NCBI RefSeq assembly: GCF_000016905.1
Contig: NC_009616.1
Span: forward strand, 1,612,001-1,676,000
Reading direction: 5' to 3'
Length of the DNA: 64,000 nt
Source of the DNA: Thermosipho melanesiensis BI429
GTDB lineage: Bacteria > Thermotogota > Thermotogae > Thermotogales > Fervidobacteriaceae
Below the pieces are notes generated by a model, which was not told where the DNA came from, did no database searches, and worked only from the letters and a program-made list of their open reading frames with translations. Of this stretch, positions 52,566 through 62,153 are shown in pieces; the first letter of the stretch is position 1, and each line of letters opens with the position of its first letter. Made by a program: the position numbers and the translations under genes.

Positions 52566-53003
52566 ATGTATATATATGTTGATGGGTCATATTATCAAGA
52601 ACTGAGTATTGCAGGGTATGCTTTTTGTATTGTTGATGAGGATAAGGAGATTTTTACCAAGAGTGGTGCAATAATTTTAAAAAATGCCAATTCAGTTGTA
52701 GCAGAATTAGTAGCTGTGATAAATGCACTAAGGTATTGTGAAAGAAATAACATTACTAACGTGACAATTGTACATGATTATAACGAAATACCAATGTTTG
52801 CAACAGCGTATAGAAAAACTAAAAATAGAAAGATTAATTCATATATATATGAATTAAAAAGGTTATATAACAAGTTAGATGTATCTTTTAAAAAGGTAAA
52901 GGCACATAAAAATGATGAGTTTAACAATTTAGTTGATAAGTTATCTAGAGAAAGTGTTGAGAAATTTTTAGTTAAACAATTAAAGAGAAAATTTTCACGT
53001 TAA
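52566..53003 (+). CDS. Ribonuclease H-like protein at the end of the Csm operon
   Basis: 145 residues with the RNase HI carboxylates in order: Asp6 (YVDGSYY), Glu47 (VVAELVAV), Asp71 (IVHDYNEI) and Asp124 (NNLVDKLSRES), so it should be catalytically competent. GGTGAG precedes the ATG; it starts 10 bases after cas6, clearly within the operon. RNase H cuts RNA in RNA-DNA hybrids. A role with a type III system, for example on R-loops or on RNA-DNA products during spacer capture, is inference; a housekeeping role is possible too. Confidence 0.88.
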   Translation: MYIYVDGSYYQELSIAGYAFCIVDEDKEIFTKSGAIILKNANSVVAELVAVINALRYCERNNITNVTIVHDYNEIPMFATAYRKTKNRKINSYIYELKRLYNKLDVSFKKVKAHKNDEFNNLVDKLSRESVEKFLVKQLKRKFSR

Positions 53004-53161
53004 TATTATGAGTGCAATATGATATGTGGATGGAAAGTCGTCCAAAATGTGTGAAATAGTATAAAAGAGTATGAGTTGGGTTTGGACGATGTTTTATAAC
53101 AAATTTTGTCCTTAATTAAAAGAATATTGAAAATAAGTTATGAGATAAAGGAGAGTGTAAA

Positions 53162-53368
53162 ATGTGTTTAAAGAGGATTTACACTCAAAACTTAAAACCT
53201 TCAGAATGGGAAAATTTTAACATTGCTTTTTTCGAGGAAACAAATGTGTGTAAAAGCACATTAATAGAGATCTTCATAAGTAGAGATGGGAGCAGTATTG
53301 GGGATGGTCATAAAGATTTTACAAAAAGAATAAATGAAAAATCATTATATTTTAAAAAGCAAATTTAA
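53162..53368 (+). CDS. Possible small protein, unrecognised
   Basis: 68 residues (MCLKRIYTQNLKPSEWENFN, later FISRDGSSIGDGHKDFTKRI). The start has AAAGGAG spaced nine bases upstream, which is the main support. Composition is not clearly different from random frames in this AT-rich stretch, and no neighbour helps. Confidence 0.3.
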   Translation: MCLKRIYTQNLKPSEWENFNIAFFEETNVCKSTLIEIFISRDGSSIGDGHKDFTKRINEKSLYFKKQI

Positions 53369-53449
53369 AAATATTTGAAATGGAAAGCTTAGTTATTAGT
53401 ATTAGCAAGGATTAAGAATATTTTTTATGTAACAATAGTTACTGAAATT

Positions 53450-53502
53450 TTGAAATAAAAATAAAAAATGGTATACTAAATACGATAATGAGAATAATAA
53501 TT
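53450..53502 (+). promoter_or_regulatory. Promoter with Fur-box-like operator
   Basis: TTGAAA (53450-53455) and TATACT (53472-53477) are 16 bases apart. Immediately downstream, GATAATGAGAATAATAATT (53484-53502) resembles the Fur consensus of GATAAT repeats in about 15 of 19 positions. The start site would lie inside it, fitting iron-type repression of the DUF4405 gene. Confidence 0.5.
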
Positions 53503-53519
53503 TAAAGGAGGGTTAAGAA

Positions 53520-53831
53520 ATGAAAACTAAGAAATCAAAAGCTTTTGGAGACAAGTTCACTATTTCTATCCCTAAACCAATTATGAAACTCAAAGGGGTT
53601 ATATCTTTGTTATTGTTAATTTCATTTATTTTAGTTGCAATAACTGGTGTGGTGCTTCAACAATCTATTGCAAAAGGTGTAAAGTTATCAAACCCTATTT
53701 GGTTAAAGATACATAATATTAGTGGATATGCAATGATAGTGTTTGTAATTCTTCACTTATTTTTTAATAGTAAGTTATTTTTTATGGAGATTCTATATCT
53801 TTTTGGGTGGCAACCCAAAAACAAGAAATAA
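53520..53831 (+). CDS. DUF4405-type small membrane protein
   Basis: 103 residues. Two transmembrane helices (LKGVISLLLLISFILVAITGVVL at 27-49; WLKIHNISGYAMIVFVILHLFF at 60-83) carry paired histidines (HNISG, ILHLFF) as in cytochrome-b-like DUF4405 proteins, suggesting haem binding. GGAGGG before the ATG. With its Fur-like operator it may belong to iron or haem metabolism. A terminator follows. Confidence 0.7.
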   Translation: MKTKKSKAFGDKFTISIPKPIMKLKGVISLLLLISFILVAITGVVLQQSIAKGVKLSNPIWLKIHNISGYAMIVFVILHLFFNSKLFFMEILYLFGWQPKNKK

Positions 53832-53905
53832 CTTATACATTCAACTTTTCTTTTTAAAATAATTGCTTCTTTTTCTTTCATCTCAATAATATATTAATCT
53901 TTCCT

Positions 53906-53955
53906 GGCAGGCATGTTGGATTTTTGACCTTTTCCGAAAAGCCTGCCTTTTTTTT
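53906..53955 (+). terminator. Intrinsic terminator with long loop
   Basis: GGCAGGC (53906-53912) pairs with GCCTGCC (53941-53947), followed by T8. The 28-base loop is large but the T-tract is strong. Confidence 0.75.
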
Positions 53956-54116
53956 ATTTTTTATAATTTTAGAATAGAAATATTTAACATGTAAGAGAGT
54001 TAATTTTTTGTCGAATAAATTAAGGAAAAAATGTATTTTTATATATGTTTGTTCAACAGTATTTTTATATCATACCACACAAACAAAACTATAAAACAAA
54101 ATTTTCTAAACGCCCC

Positions 54117-54510
54117 GAATGAAGAATTTGATGTTGCAATTTGCCTAATAACGATCCAATAGAATATGATATTGCAATACTTCAAAATGTCTATGATTCA
54201 TTAAAATCAGGTGGTAAGTTCCTTCTAACCGTTTTAAGTGTACTAGAAAGAATTAAGGAAACCACGAGTGAAGATATAATGAAAGGTTCCTTTGTTCCAC
54301 ATGCAATGACTTTTTTTGAAGAAATTGAAACTCCTAATGGAAAAAGTTTCCTATAAAAGAACGCATTTACGTTCCCACTGAACTTTATTTAATGTTCTTG
54401 GTATCTGGGGAGGTATTGCTGGAAGATGGAGTAAAAGAAAAGTAGATTTTGATGATATTGAAGTAATGGTAATTGCTGAAAAACCCTTTGTCAAAAACAA
54501 AGTGTATTGA
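54117..54510 (+). pseudogene. SAM-dependent methyltransferase remnant
   Basis: Fragments in different frames read DVAICL, then YDIAILQNVYDSLKSGGKFLL (the motif after the SAM site in class I methyltransferases), and finally NVLGIWGGIAGRWSKRKVDF with DIEVMVIAEKP before a stop. The N-terminal SAM-binding part is gone and at least two frame changes are needed. Confidence 0.65.
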
Positions 54511-54599
54511 ATTTGTATGTTAATTATTCGTTTTATAGTACTTAATAAAGTTAAATAGAAAAAATGAAAAACTTTTATTTGACTTAGATACATCAAAAA

Positions 54600-55047
54600 A
54601 TATGGGAATTTATTTTGGACAGATCATCCTTTTAAAGACGATAACGGTAGAATTGGAAAAGTTTTTTTATTTTTATCTTCTTAAAAATGGGATATAAATT
54701 TAACAATAAAAGGCATTGACCAAACTGAGAGAGACGAATATATTACTGCGTTTGAAAAAACTGAAGAAGGAATAAGAAGTATATTCAAACATTCTCCTAA
54801 AGGTTTTACACCGGAACATTTGGATAAGATGTTTATTAAGGAACAAACTAAAAAGCTATCTAGCCTAATATTTGAACAACTTATTAGAGCAATAGATAAT
54901 TATATTTGTTTAACTGAACAAACAATAGATGTTAATGAAGCATCTAAAGTGCTGGGAATAAAGCCTGACAGTGTGCTTAAAATGATAAAACGAGGAAAAT
55001 TAATAGCTACCAAAAAGGAAAAAATGGTGATAGCTAAAAATATATAA
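54600..55047 (+). pseudogene. Fic-family protein remnant with C-terminal helix-turn-helix
   Basis: The plus strand reads HPFKDDNGRIGKVFLFL, close to the Fic motif HPFxxGNGRxxR, then a stop, then DQTERDEYITAFEKTEEG, which matches the region after that motif in Fic proteins. An open 75-codon frame from 54820 follows and ends in TIDVNEASKVLGIKPDSVL, an excisionase-like helix-turn-helix. The gene is broken and probably inactive. Confidence 0.55.
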
Positions 55048-55115
55048 AATTGTTAGTTTCTAGATGAACTTAAAAAATAAATTTTTAATGGATAAAGAAA
55101 TATAAACGTAACTTT

Positions 55116-55712
55116 TTAAACTAAAGGTACAAATTTAACATGAAGTAAATCTTCCTCCGAAATTTGGCCGTTAATCTTTTTTATTTTTTTCAAAACTTGT
55201 ACAAATTCATCACCAACAGGAATTAATAAAATTCCGTTGTCAGAAAGTTGTTCTAATAACTTGTTAGGAACAAATTTAGAATAACATGTTACAACTATCT
55301 TATCAAAAGGCGCGTATTCTTCAAATCCTTCTTTACCATCTCCTAGTATACAGGTTATGTTTGTTAATCCAAATTGTTTAAATCTCTTTGTTGCTATTTT
55401 GTACAACTGTTTTATGCGTTCTATAGTGTAAATGTGTCCACTTTTTCCTACTAGTAAACTCATAACAGCTGCGTTATATCCACTACCTGTTCCAATTTCA
55501 AGTACTTTATCTTTTTCTTTTAAATCAAGTTCCTTACACATTATACCTACCATGTGTGGTGCTGAAATGGTTTGTCCAAACCCAATAGGTAGTGGAATAT
55601 CATCATATGCTAAGTCTTTAACATTTTCTGGTACAAAATATTTCCTATCAATTTTATTCATAGCTTCTATTATGTTTTTTGATACACCGTATCTTTTTAA
55701 ATGTTCATACAT
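55116..55712 (-). CDS. pcm: Protein-L-isoaspartate O-methyltransferase
   Basis: 198 residues, the usual length. IDRKYFVPENVKDLAYDDIPLP, GQTISAPHMVGIM and VLEIGTGSGYNAAVMSLLVG (SAM motif I) define the family, which repairs isoaspartyl damage, useful in a thermophile. AAAGAGGTGAT precedes the ATG on the minus strand. It is isolated between the Fic remnant and an unrelated divergent operon. Confidence 0.95.
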   Translation of the reverse strand: MYEHLKRYGVSKNIIEAMNKIDRKYFVPENVKDLAYDDIPLPIGFGQTISAPHMVGIMCKELDLKEKDKVLEIGTGSGYNAAVMSLLVGKSGHIYTIERIKQLYKIATKRFKQFGLTNITCILGDGKEGFEEYAPFDKIVVTCYSKFVPNKLLEQLSDNGILLIPVGDEFVQVLKKIKKINGQISEEDLLHVKFVPLV

Positions 55713-55917
55713 TTAATCACCTCTTTATACTATAAATTATCTTACCTTTTCAAATTACTATTGTATCAAATATTTAAAATATTTTCATGTGTATAAATTC
55801 TTTATCATGTAAAGTTTGAATAAGCATTAGTAAATTTTTTGTATTGAAAGAAAAATTTGAAAAGAAATAATATATATGCAAATCAACAAATTTGGTTTTC
55901 ATCTTTTTTATGATAAT

Positions 55918-55962
55918 ATTATACCGACAGGTATAATACTAACTGGTATAATACAGGATAGT
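55918..55962 (+). repeat. Three tandem 15-bp repeats, probable operator/promoter
   Basis: Copies ATTATACCGACAGGT, ATAATACTAACTGGT and ATAATACAGGATAGT lie head to tail and end 15 bases before the ATPase start codon. Copies two and three contain overlapping TATAAT boxes (55932 and 55947). The spacing of 15 bp differs from a helical turn multiple (about 1.4 turns), so successive sites face different sides of DNA. Confidence 0.7.
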
Positions 55963-55977
55963 ATATGAGGTGATAAG

Positions 55978-57348
55978 ATGAAATTTTTTAATAGAAAGAA
56001 AGAATTAGAATTTTTTAACAAATTAAAACAAGACAGTAAGAAGCGTTTTGTTGTTTTGCATGGAAGAAGAAGAATAGGGAAAACCACATTAATAAGGAAG
56101 GTATTTGAAAATACAGATGCTTTTTATTATTTTGTTGAAGTGAAAAAAGAAGAAACTTTATTAAAAGAACTGAGTTTAGCTTTTTCAAAGGCAGTGTATA
56201 ACAATTGGTATGATTTGTTTTTAGATTTATTTGAAAAATATGATTATGTTATATTTGATGAATTTCAAAATCTTTTCAAAATTAATCCGAATATATTATT
56301 TGCACTACAACACGCATGGGATGAAAATGAAAATAGAACTAAATTAATTATTCCTGGTTCCTATGTTGGGCTAATTAAAAAAATATTTACAGATGAAAAA
56401 ATGCCATTATTTGGTAGAGCAGACAATATAATAAAAATCAAAGAATTTTCTTTGAAGGATTCATTAATTATGTTAAAGAGTTTCGGATATGATATTTATG
56501 AATCATTACAGATATATGCAATGGTTGGTGGAATCCCAAAATATTTATGGTTGTTTGAAACAAAAAGGAGTATTAAGCAATTAATATATGAAATATTTAT
56601 AGACGAATTTGCACCACTAAGAGAAGAAGCAAAAAACATTTTAATTACAGAATTTGGTTCAGAACATAAGTCGTATTTTTCAATTTTAGAATCCTTAGCA
56701 GGTAGTCCAAAATCATTATCAGAAATTTCTGATTTCTCAAAAATTGAAAAAACAAAACTTCCAAAATATCTTAATGAACTTTCTGAGGTATACGAGCTTA
56801 TTTCCAAAGAACAACCAGTATTTTTAAAGAAAAACAGTAGAAATTATAAGTACAGAATTAGAGATTTTTACTATAACTTTTTCTTTAAAAATATTTTTGG
56901 AAATTATTCAATTATGGAGTTTAACCCGGAAAAAGCTTTAGAAATAATTTTAAATAATCTAAACAATTATATAGGAATTCAGTTTGAAGAAATTTGTAAA
57001 AGGTTTATACAAGAAAATCCAGAGATATTCGGTTTTATTCCAAAAGTTATTGGAAAGCAATGGGGAAAAGTACCTTATAAAAAAGGAGAATCATATGATA
57101 TAGATATTGTTGCATATGATAATGATAATGTAATTTTTGGTGAGTGTAAGTGGAAAAATAAGAAAGTAGGAATTAATGAATACAAGAAATTGCTATTAAG
57201 AAGTGAGTATTTAGAAGTTGGCAAAAGAAAAAAGATGTATGTGCTCTTTTCCAAAAGTGGATTTGAACCAGAACTAGAAAAATTAAGACAGGAAAATTTG
57301 TTTTTTATTACTCCTATTGATATGGAAAAAATTTATGGATTGAAATAA
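55978..57348 (+). CDS. ATPase (AAA/DUF234 type) with C-terminal PD-(D/E)xK nuclease-like domain
   Basis: 456 residues. Walker A VLHGRRRIGKTTLIRKV, Walker B YDYVIFDEFQNL and a winged-helix middle (SLSEISDFSKIEKTKLPKYL) match the ATPase_2/DUF234 family. The C-terminal part has SYDIDIVAYDNDNVIFGECKWK, an Asp-(x)n-ExK arrangement typical of PD-(D/E)xK nucleases. Such genes are frequent in archaea and thermophiles, often near mobile elements. GAGGTGATAAG before ATG 55978. It is preceded by tandem repeats that suggest tight regulation. Confidence 0.85.
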   Translation: MKFFNRKKELEFFNKLKQDSKKRFVVLHGRRRIGKTTLIRKVFENTDAFYYFVEVKKEETLLKELSLAFSKAVYNNWYDLFLDLFEKYDYVIFDEFQNLFKINPNILFALQHAWDENENRTKLIIPGSYVGLIKKIFTDEKMPLFGRADNIIKIKEFSLKDSLIMLKSFGYDIYESLQIYAMVGGIPKYLWLFETKRSIKQLIYEIFIDEFAPLREEAKNILITEFGSEHKSYFSILESLAGSPKSLSEISDFSKIEKTKLPKYLNELSEVYELISKEQPVFLKKNSRNYKYRIRDFYYNFFFKNIFGNYSIMEFNPEKALEIILNNLNNYIGIQFEEICKRFIQENPEIFGFIPKVIGKQWGKVPYKKGESYDIDIVAYDNDNVIFGECKWKNKKVGINEYKKLLLRSEYLEVGKRKKMYVLFSKSGFEPELEKLRQENLFFITPIDMEKIYGLK

Positions 57349-57404
57349 AACATAGATAAATTTTGGGTAGTGAAATTACAATTGGTTAGAAAAATGTAAT
57401 GGTA

Positions 57405-57413
57405 TGTTATAAT
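57405..57413 (+). promoter_or_regulatory. Extended -10 promoter
   Basis: TGTTATAAT with hexamer at 57408-57413, 72 bases before the DUF262 gene. Confidence 0.5.
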
Positions 57414-57484
57414 AAAATTAAGAGTTAGGTAAAATTATTAATGCGTGAATATAGAACCAGATAAATTGAATTGGAGGCAAAAAA

Positions 57485-59743
57485 ATGAATTTAAGTCAAA
57501 GTAAAGAAAAAATTTTAGATTTAATTAAAGTTGCATATAAAGGAGAACTCGTTCTTCCTGATTTTCAAAGAAATTTTGTGTGGCAAAGGTCAGATATAGA
57601 AGAATTAATAAAATCTCTTCTGGAAAATGTTTTTATAGGAACGTTTTTAATTTTAGATACAAACCACCGAGTAATTCCTTTTAAACCTATATTTATTCAA
57701 GGAGTTCAAAAAGTAAATCCAGAAGTAAAACAAAATCCTAAAAAGTTATTATTAGATGGACAACAAAGATTGACTGCTATATTTTACGCAATTTATTCTC
57801 CAAACTTACCTTTAAGATATACTGAAACACCATACAAATTTTTTATTGATTTAGAAAAACTTGCTAAAGACGATGTTGAAAATGCAGTTTTTAGCTGATC
57901 AATTAAATGGAGAGAATATAAAAGCTATATTGATAATGATGAAAATTTGAAAATTAGGGATTTATTAGAAAATAAAATTTTTCCATTAAACGTTTTAAAT
58001 GATATAAACACTTACTACAAATTAAGATATAGCATTATAAATAACTTATTTGATCAAGAACAATTAAAAAAGATAGATTATTACTTAAATAATTTATTAG
58101 ATTATCATATCATAACATTAAATCTTGATTTTTCCTATAATGAAAAACCTGATCAAATAATAATTTTATTTGAAAGACTAAACAAAACCGGGATCAGGTT
58201 ATCAACTTACGATTTATTAAATGCAAGGTTTTATAAGTTCATCAAATTAAGAGAAGAATGGGAAAATGTTTTTAACAACATGTCAAATATTAAAAAATAT
58301 GCTTCTAGAGTTGATAATACCAATGTCCCTTATTCGTTTATTCAATCTCTTGCTTTAGCTAATCACCAAAACATAAAATCAAAAGATTTGATAAAAATAA
58401 ATGAAGATATACTAAATAAAAAGAACTGGAATAAAGTTGTTGATCTTGTGGAAAATAAAGTTTTAGCTACATTAAATCAAATAAATAGATTTGGTATTGG
58501 TGATATTGAAAAATGGCTTCCTTATAATCCTTTAGTAACTTTACTAACAGCATTTTATTTGATGAATAAACATTTAGATTTCGAAAAGATAAATGCCTGG
58601 TACTGGAGTGCTGTTTTTACAGAAAGATACTCAGGTTCAACTGAAACTTATATGATGAAAGATTTTAGAGAAGTAACATATTGGATGAACAATTCTAAAG
58701 ATTTACCTGAAGTTGTTGAACAATTTTTAAATCAGCTTTCTAACAATGCTTTTACATTATTTAATGTTAAGAGAAGTGGAAGCTCAAAATATAAAGGAAT
58801 TTTTAATTTGATATTTATGAATAATGCACTAGATTTCTTTGAGCCAGAAAATTTGGCTTTCAATTTATTAGAAGACCACCATATTTTCCCCAAAGACTTT
58901 TTAAAATCAAAAAATGTGGAAGTAGACTATAATATTATCCTAAACAGAACTCTTATTTTTGGTGAGACAAATAAAAGAATATCAAACAAAAGTCCTGCTG
59001 ACTATGTAAATGAGATAATTTATAATTTTATTTCTAAAGGTTTGAAAGAAAATGAAGCGATTGAGAAAGTTATAAATATTTTAAAAACACATTTTATTGA
59101 CGATGAGATGTTCGAAATATTACTAAAAACAAGTAATGATTTATCATCAAAGAAAATAAAAGAAAACTTTGAAAGATTCACTAAAAAAAGAGAAAAATTG
59201 ATTATTAACAAAATAAAAGAATTAGTTAATTTTAACAAACTTATAGATTTAGTAAATGTTGGTCCCAAAATATTTGATCGCACAAAGTTATATAAACAAT
59301 TTTGGAAGTCTTTACTAAAAAAAAGTAACGCTAAGTTTGACTTTTTTTCTGCAAAAAATGGAACTATTTATAGTGATTTACCTAAAAGATTGTGGAAAGG
59401 TATAGATTTAGTTTATTGGATTACTACAAATAATAGCAAAGTTGGGCTATATATTGATTTTGGAAAAGGAATGAAAGAACTTAATACAAAGGTTTTTGAT
59501 TTTTTGTATGAAAAGAAAGAAGAATTTGAGAAAATCTTAGGTAAAAATATTTCTTGGAGAAGGCCCGAAAAAAATAAAACAAGGTCTGCAAGTATTTACT
59601 TAGTAATTGAAGAAGGAAATATTTATCAAGTTGAAAAATGGGATAAATTACAAAATATAATGGTTGATAAAATGTATGAACTTTATAAATTAATGCAAAA
59701 ATACATACCTCTGATTGAAAAAATAACAAAAGAATTTAATTAA
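57485..59743 (+). pseudogene. DUF262/DUF1524(HNH)/DUF4268 nuclease gene with one in-frame TGA
   Basis: The frame is continuous over 753 codons apart from a TGA at 57896-57898 (..ENAVFS, stop, SIKWREYKSY..). The N-terminal DUF262 has LPDFQRNFVWQRSDIEELI and LLLDGQQRLTAI. The middle has a DUF1524 HNH nuclease: LLEDHHIFPKDFLKS, NRTLIFGETNKRISNKSP. The C-terminus fits DUF4268 (FWKSLL...NISWRRPEKNKT). The set resembles GmrSD-type modification-dependent restriction. A start after the TGA (about 57947) would lack most of DUF262. Recent nonsense mutation is the plain reading; readthrough cannot be excluded. GGAGGC precedes the ATG. Confidence 0.75.
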
Positions 59744-59832
59744 ATAAGAGTTCTTTCAATAATTATTGATTAGTAAAAATTCTTACTTATGAATCTAAAA
59801 GGATTTTTTAATTTAAAATCAGAAGGTGAGCT

Positions 59833-61929
59833 ATGAGTTTTAAAGATTTGGATTTAAAAAGAACTTATTCATCAGAGAATGATGATATTCTAAATGATTT
59901 TTACATCCCAGTTTTAAAAGAATCAATAAGTTATTTTGATTTCTCTGGATTTTTCACTTCAGAATCTTTAGCAATTGCTGCTAGGGGAATATTAGGTCTA
60001 GTGAAAAATGACGGATATATGAAATTAATCGTTTCTCCAAGATTGACTTATAAGGATATAGAAACAATTAAAGACGCCAGTCAAGAACCTTCAAAGTATA
60101 TCAATTATATTCTTGATAAAGACCTGGAACTTTTAGAAAATGAATTTGTTAAAGATCATTTGTTTGCATTAGGCTGGATGATAGCAAACAATAAGCTGGA
60201 AATAAAAATTGCACTACTATATAACCAAGAAGGTAAAATTATGTCTTCAGATGAAATAATAAATTCGGGCCTATTCCACCAAAAGATCGGAATATTTACT
60301 GATAAAGAAGGAAATGTTATTACATTTAGTGGTTCGATAAATGAAACATTGTTAGGTTGGCAAAGAAACGTAGAGGAATTTAAGGTATTTAGAAGTTGGA
60401 TTGAAATAGAAAATGAATATGTAAAAGAAGATATAAAAAAGTTTGAAAAATATTGGAATAATAATGCTACTAATTTGAAGGTAATTGAAATTCCTGAAGC
60501 AATTAAACAAAAATTAATTAAAATAGTTCCCAAAAATTTTGATATAAATTCCCCCGAAAAATGGTATATAAAAAATGAAAATAAAAACAAAATTAAAAAG
60601 ATAACTCTTTTTGAACATCAAATTAAAGCAATAGAAAATTGGGAGTCAAATAATTTTAGGGGAATTATATCAATGGCAACGGGAACAGGTAAAACTTATA
60701 CTGCGATTGGAGCAATTGATAAAATTTTAAAAAGAAGTAAGAAAAATTTTATAGTTATAACTGTACCCTATTCACATCTTATTGAACAATGGAATAATTC
60801 TATAAAAAGATATGGTTTGGATATAGGTTTTATTGTAAAGTGTTTTTCTGAAAACAGTAAATGGTATAGTAATCTAAAAAGATATGTAAGGAAATTATTG
60901 CTGGGACAAATTAATAATGTGTTAGTTATTTCAACTCATGACACTTTAGTGAGTGATAAAATGAAAGATATTTTATTAAATCTGAAAGCCAATATTGCAA
61001 CAGTGTTAGTTGCTGACGAAGTACATAGTATTGGTTCATTGAAGAGACGGGAAAATCTTTCAAATATTTTTAGGTATAGGCTTGGATTGAGTGCAACACC
61101 TAAGAGAATGTATGATGAATTTGGTAATAATTTTTTAAAGGAATATTTCGGTGAAATTGTTTATGAATTTTCTCTTTGTGATGCAATTTATAAAATTAAT
61201 CCTTTAACTTATAAATCATTTTTAACTCCTTATTACTATTATCCATACTTATGTGCTTTAACTGAAACAGAAACAAGAAAATATAATAATCTGACTATGA
61301 AAATATTTAATATATTAAAAAATTCTTCTGATGATTTTTATGATGTAATTGAAAATGATGAAAAGATAAAAATGCTTTTAATTAAAAGAAGTAAAATTAT
61401 AAAAGCTGCTAAAAACAAGTTAAAAGTTTTGGAAAACATACTTAGTGATATTGAAAGAAAACATGGGGATATAAGTCATACAATTATTTTTACGGATGAC
61501 AAGTTAATAACTGAGACACTTGATTTATTAAAATCAAAAAAAATATATGCTGTGAAATTTACTCAAGAACTATCCAATAAGCAAAGAATTGAAGTATTAA
61601 ATAATTTTGGGGAAGGAATCATACAGGTACTTGTTGCAATGAAAATTCTTGATGAAGGAGTAGATGTTCCTGAATCAAAAATAGCAATTATAATGTCAAG
61701 TAGCAAAAATCCAAGAGAGTTTATACAAAGGATAGGTCGGATATTAAGGGTTTCCGAGAATAAAAAATATTCTTATATTTACGATATAATTACAAAACCC
61801 AAGTTAATTGATGATTCTGTGCTAAGTATAGAAAATAAATTGTTTAAAGCTGAGAAAGAAAGAGTAAGGATAATTGCTAAATGTTCTTTAAATTATAAAG
61901 AAGTAATGGATAAAGTGAATGAGATATAA
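59833..61929 (+). CDS. PLD-nuclease/superfamily 2 helicase fusion
   Basis: 698 residues. The N-terminal phospholipase-D-like domain has FHQKIGIFTDKEGNVITFSG with SINETLLGWQRN (HxK...GSxNE). The SF2 helicase follows: Q-region FEHQIKAIENWE, Walker A SMATGTGKTYTA, DEVH box VADEVHSIGS, SATPKR, and motifs V/VI in VLVAMKILDEGVDVPES and FIQRIGRILRV. All motifs are intact. Such fusions are common in defence islands. AAGGTGAG before the ATG. It probably works with the two genes that follow. Confidence 0.88.
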   Translation: MSFKDLDLKRTYSSENDDILNDFYIPVLKESISYFDFSGFFTSESLAIAARGILGLVKNDGYMKLIVSPRLTYKDIETIKDASQEPSKYINYILDKDLELLENEFVKDHLFALGWMIANNKLEIKIALLYNQEGKIMSSDEIINSGLFHQKIGIFTDKEGNVITFSGSINETLLGWQRNVEEFKVFRSWIEIENEYVKEDIKKFEKYWNNNATNLKVIEIPEAIKQKLIKIVPKNFDINSPEKWYIKNENKNKIKKITLFEHQIKAIENWESNNFRGIISMATGTGKTYTAIGAIDKILKRSKKNFIVITVPYSHLIEQWNNSIKRYGLDIGFIVKCFSENSKWYSNLKRYVRKLLLGQINNVLVISTHDTLVSDKMKDILLNLKANIATVLVADEVHSIGSLKRRENLSNIFRYRLGLSATPKRMYDEFGNNFLKEYFGEIVYEFSLCDAIYKINPLTYKSFLTPYYYYPYLCALTETETRKYNNLTMKIFNILKNSSDDFYDVIENDEKIKMLLIKRSKIIKAAKNKLKVLENILSDIERKHGDISHTIIFTDDKLITETLDLLKSKKIYAVKFTQELSNKQRIEVLNNFGEGIIQVLVAMKILDEGVDVPESKIAIIMSSSKNPREFIQRIGRILRVSENKKYSYIYDIITKPKLIDDSVLSIENKLFKAEKERVRIIAKCSLNYKEVMDKVNEI

Positions 61930-61944
61930 AAAAGGGGGGATAAA

Positions 61945-62148
61945 ATGTTTAAATCATCTACTTCAAAATTATATGAAAGCTTGGAAAAAATGACATATTC
62001 TAAATTTGGTGAAAAAGAAGGAGAAGAAGTATTTAATCTATTATGGGAAATTTTTTCGGAATATACAACTATTTCAGCTAGCGAAGAAAATAAGTTTATA
62101 GACAAAGCTATAAAATTAATTGATGACTATTTTGAAAACGGGAGATGA
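61945..62148 (+). CDS. Small acidic protein between helicase and Rad50-like genes
   Basis: 67 residues (MFKSSTSKLYESLEKMTYSK...), helical, ending FIDKAIKLIDDYFENGR. No family recognised. AAGGGGGGA precedes the ATG, and its stop overlaps the next gene's start. Its fixed place between a helicase and an SMC-like ATPase suggests a small subunit of the same system. Confidence 0.65.
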   Translation: MFKSSTSKLYESLEKMTYSKFGEKEGEEVFNLLWEIFSEYTTISASEENKFIDKAIKLIDDYFENGR

Positions 62149-62153
62149 TAATC

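Larger units (their letters stand above)
53004..53519. other. Spacer region after the Csm operon, with a possible small gene
   Basis: No strong terminator follows the RNase H gene. A possible frame at 53162-53368 (68 residues, MCLKRIYTQNLKPSEWENF...) has AAAGGAG upstream but matches no family and may be a remnant. A promoter and a Fur-box-like site occupy the right end. Confidence 0.4.

Noticed and set aside
26704-53003. Type I (Cascade/Cas3) components
   Set aside because: No cas3, cas5, cas7 or cas8 of type I is present in the window; all effector genes are type III.
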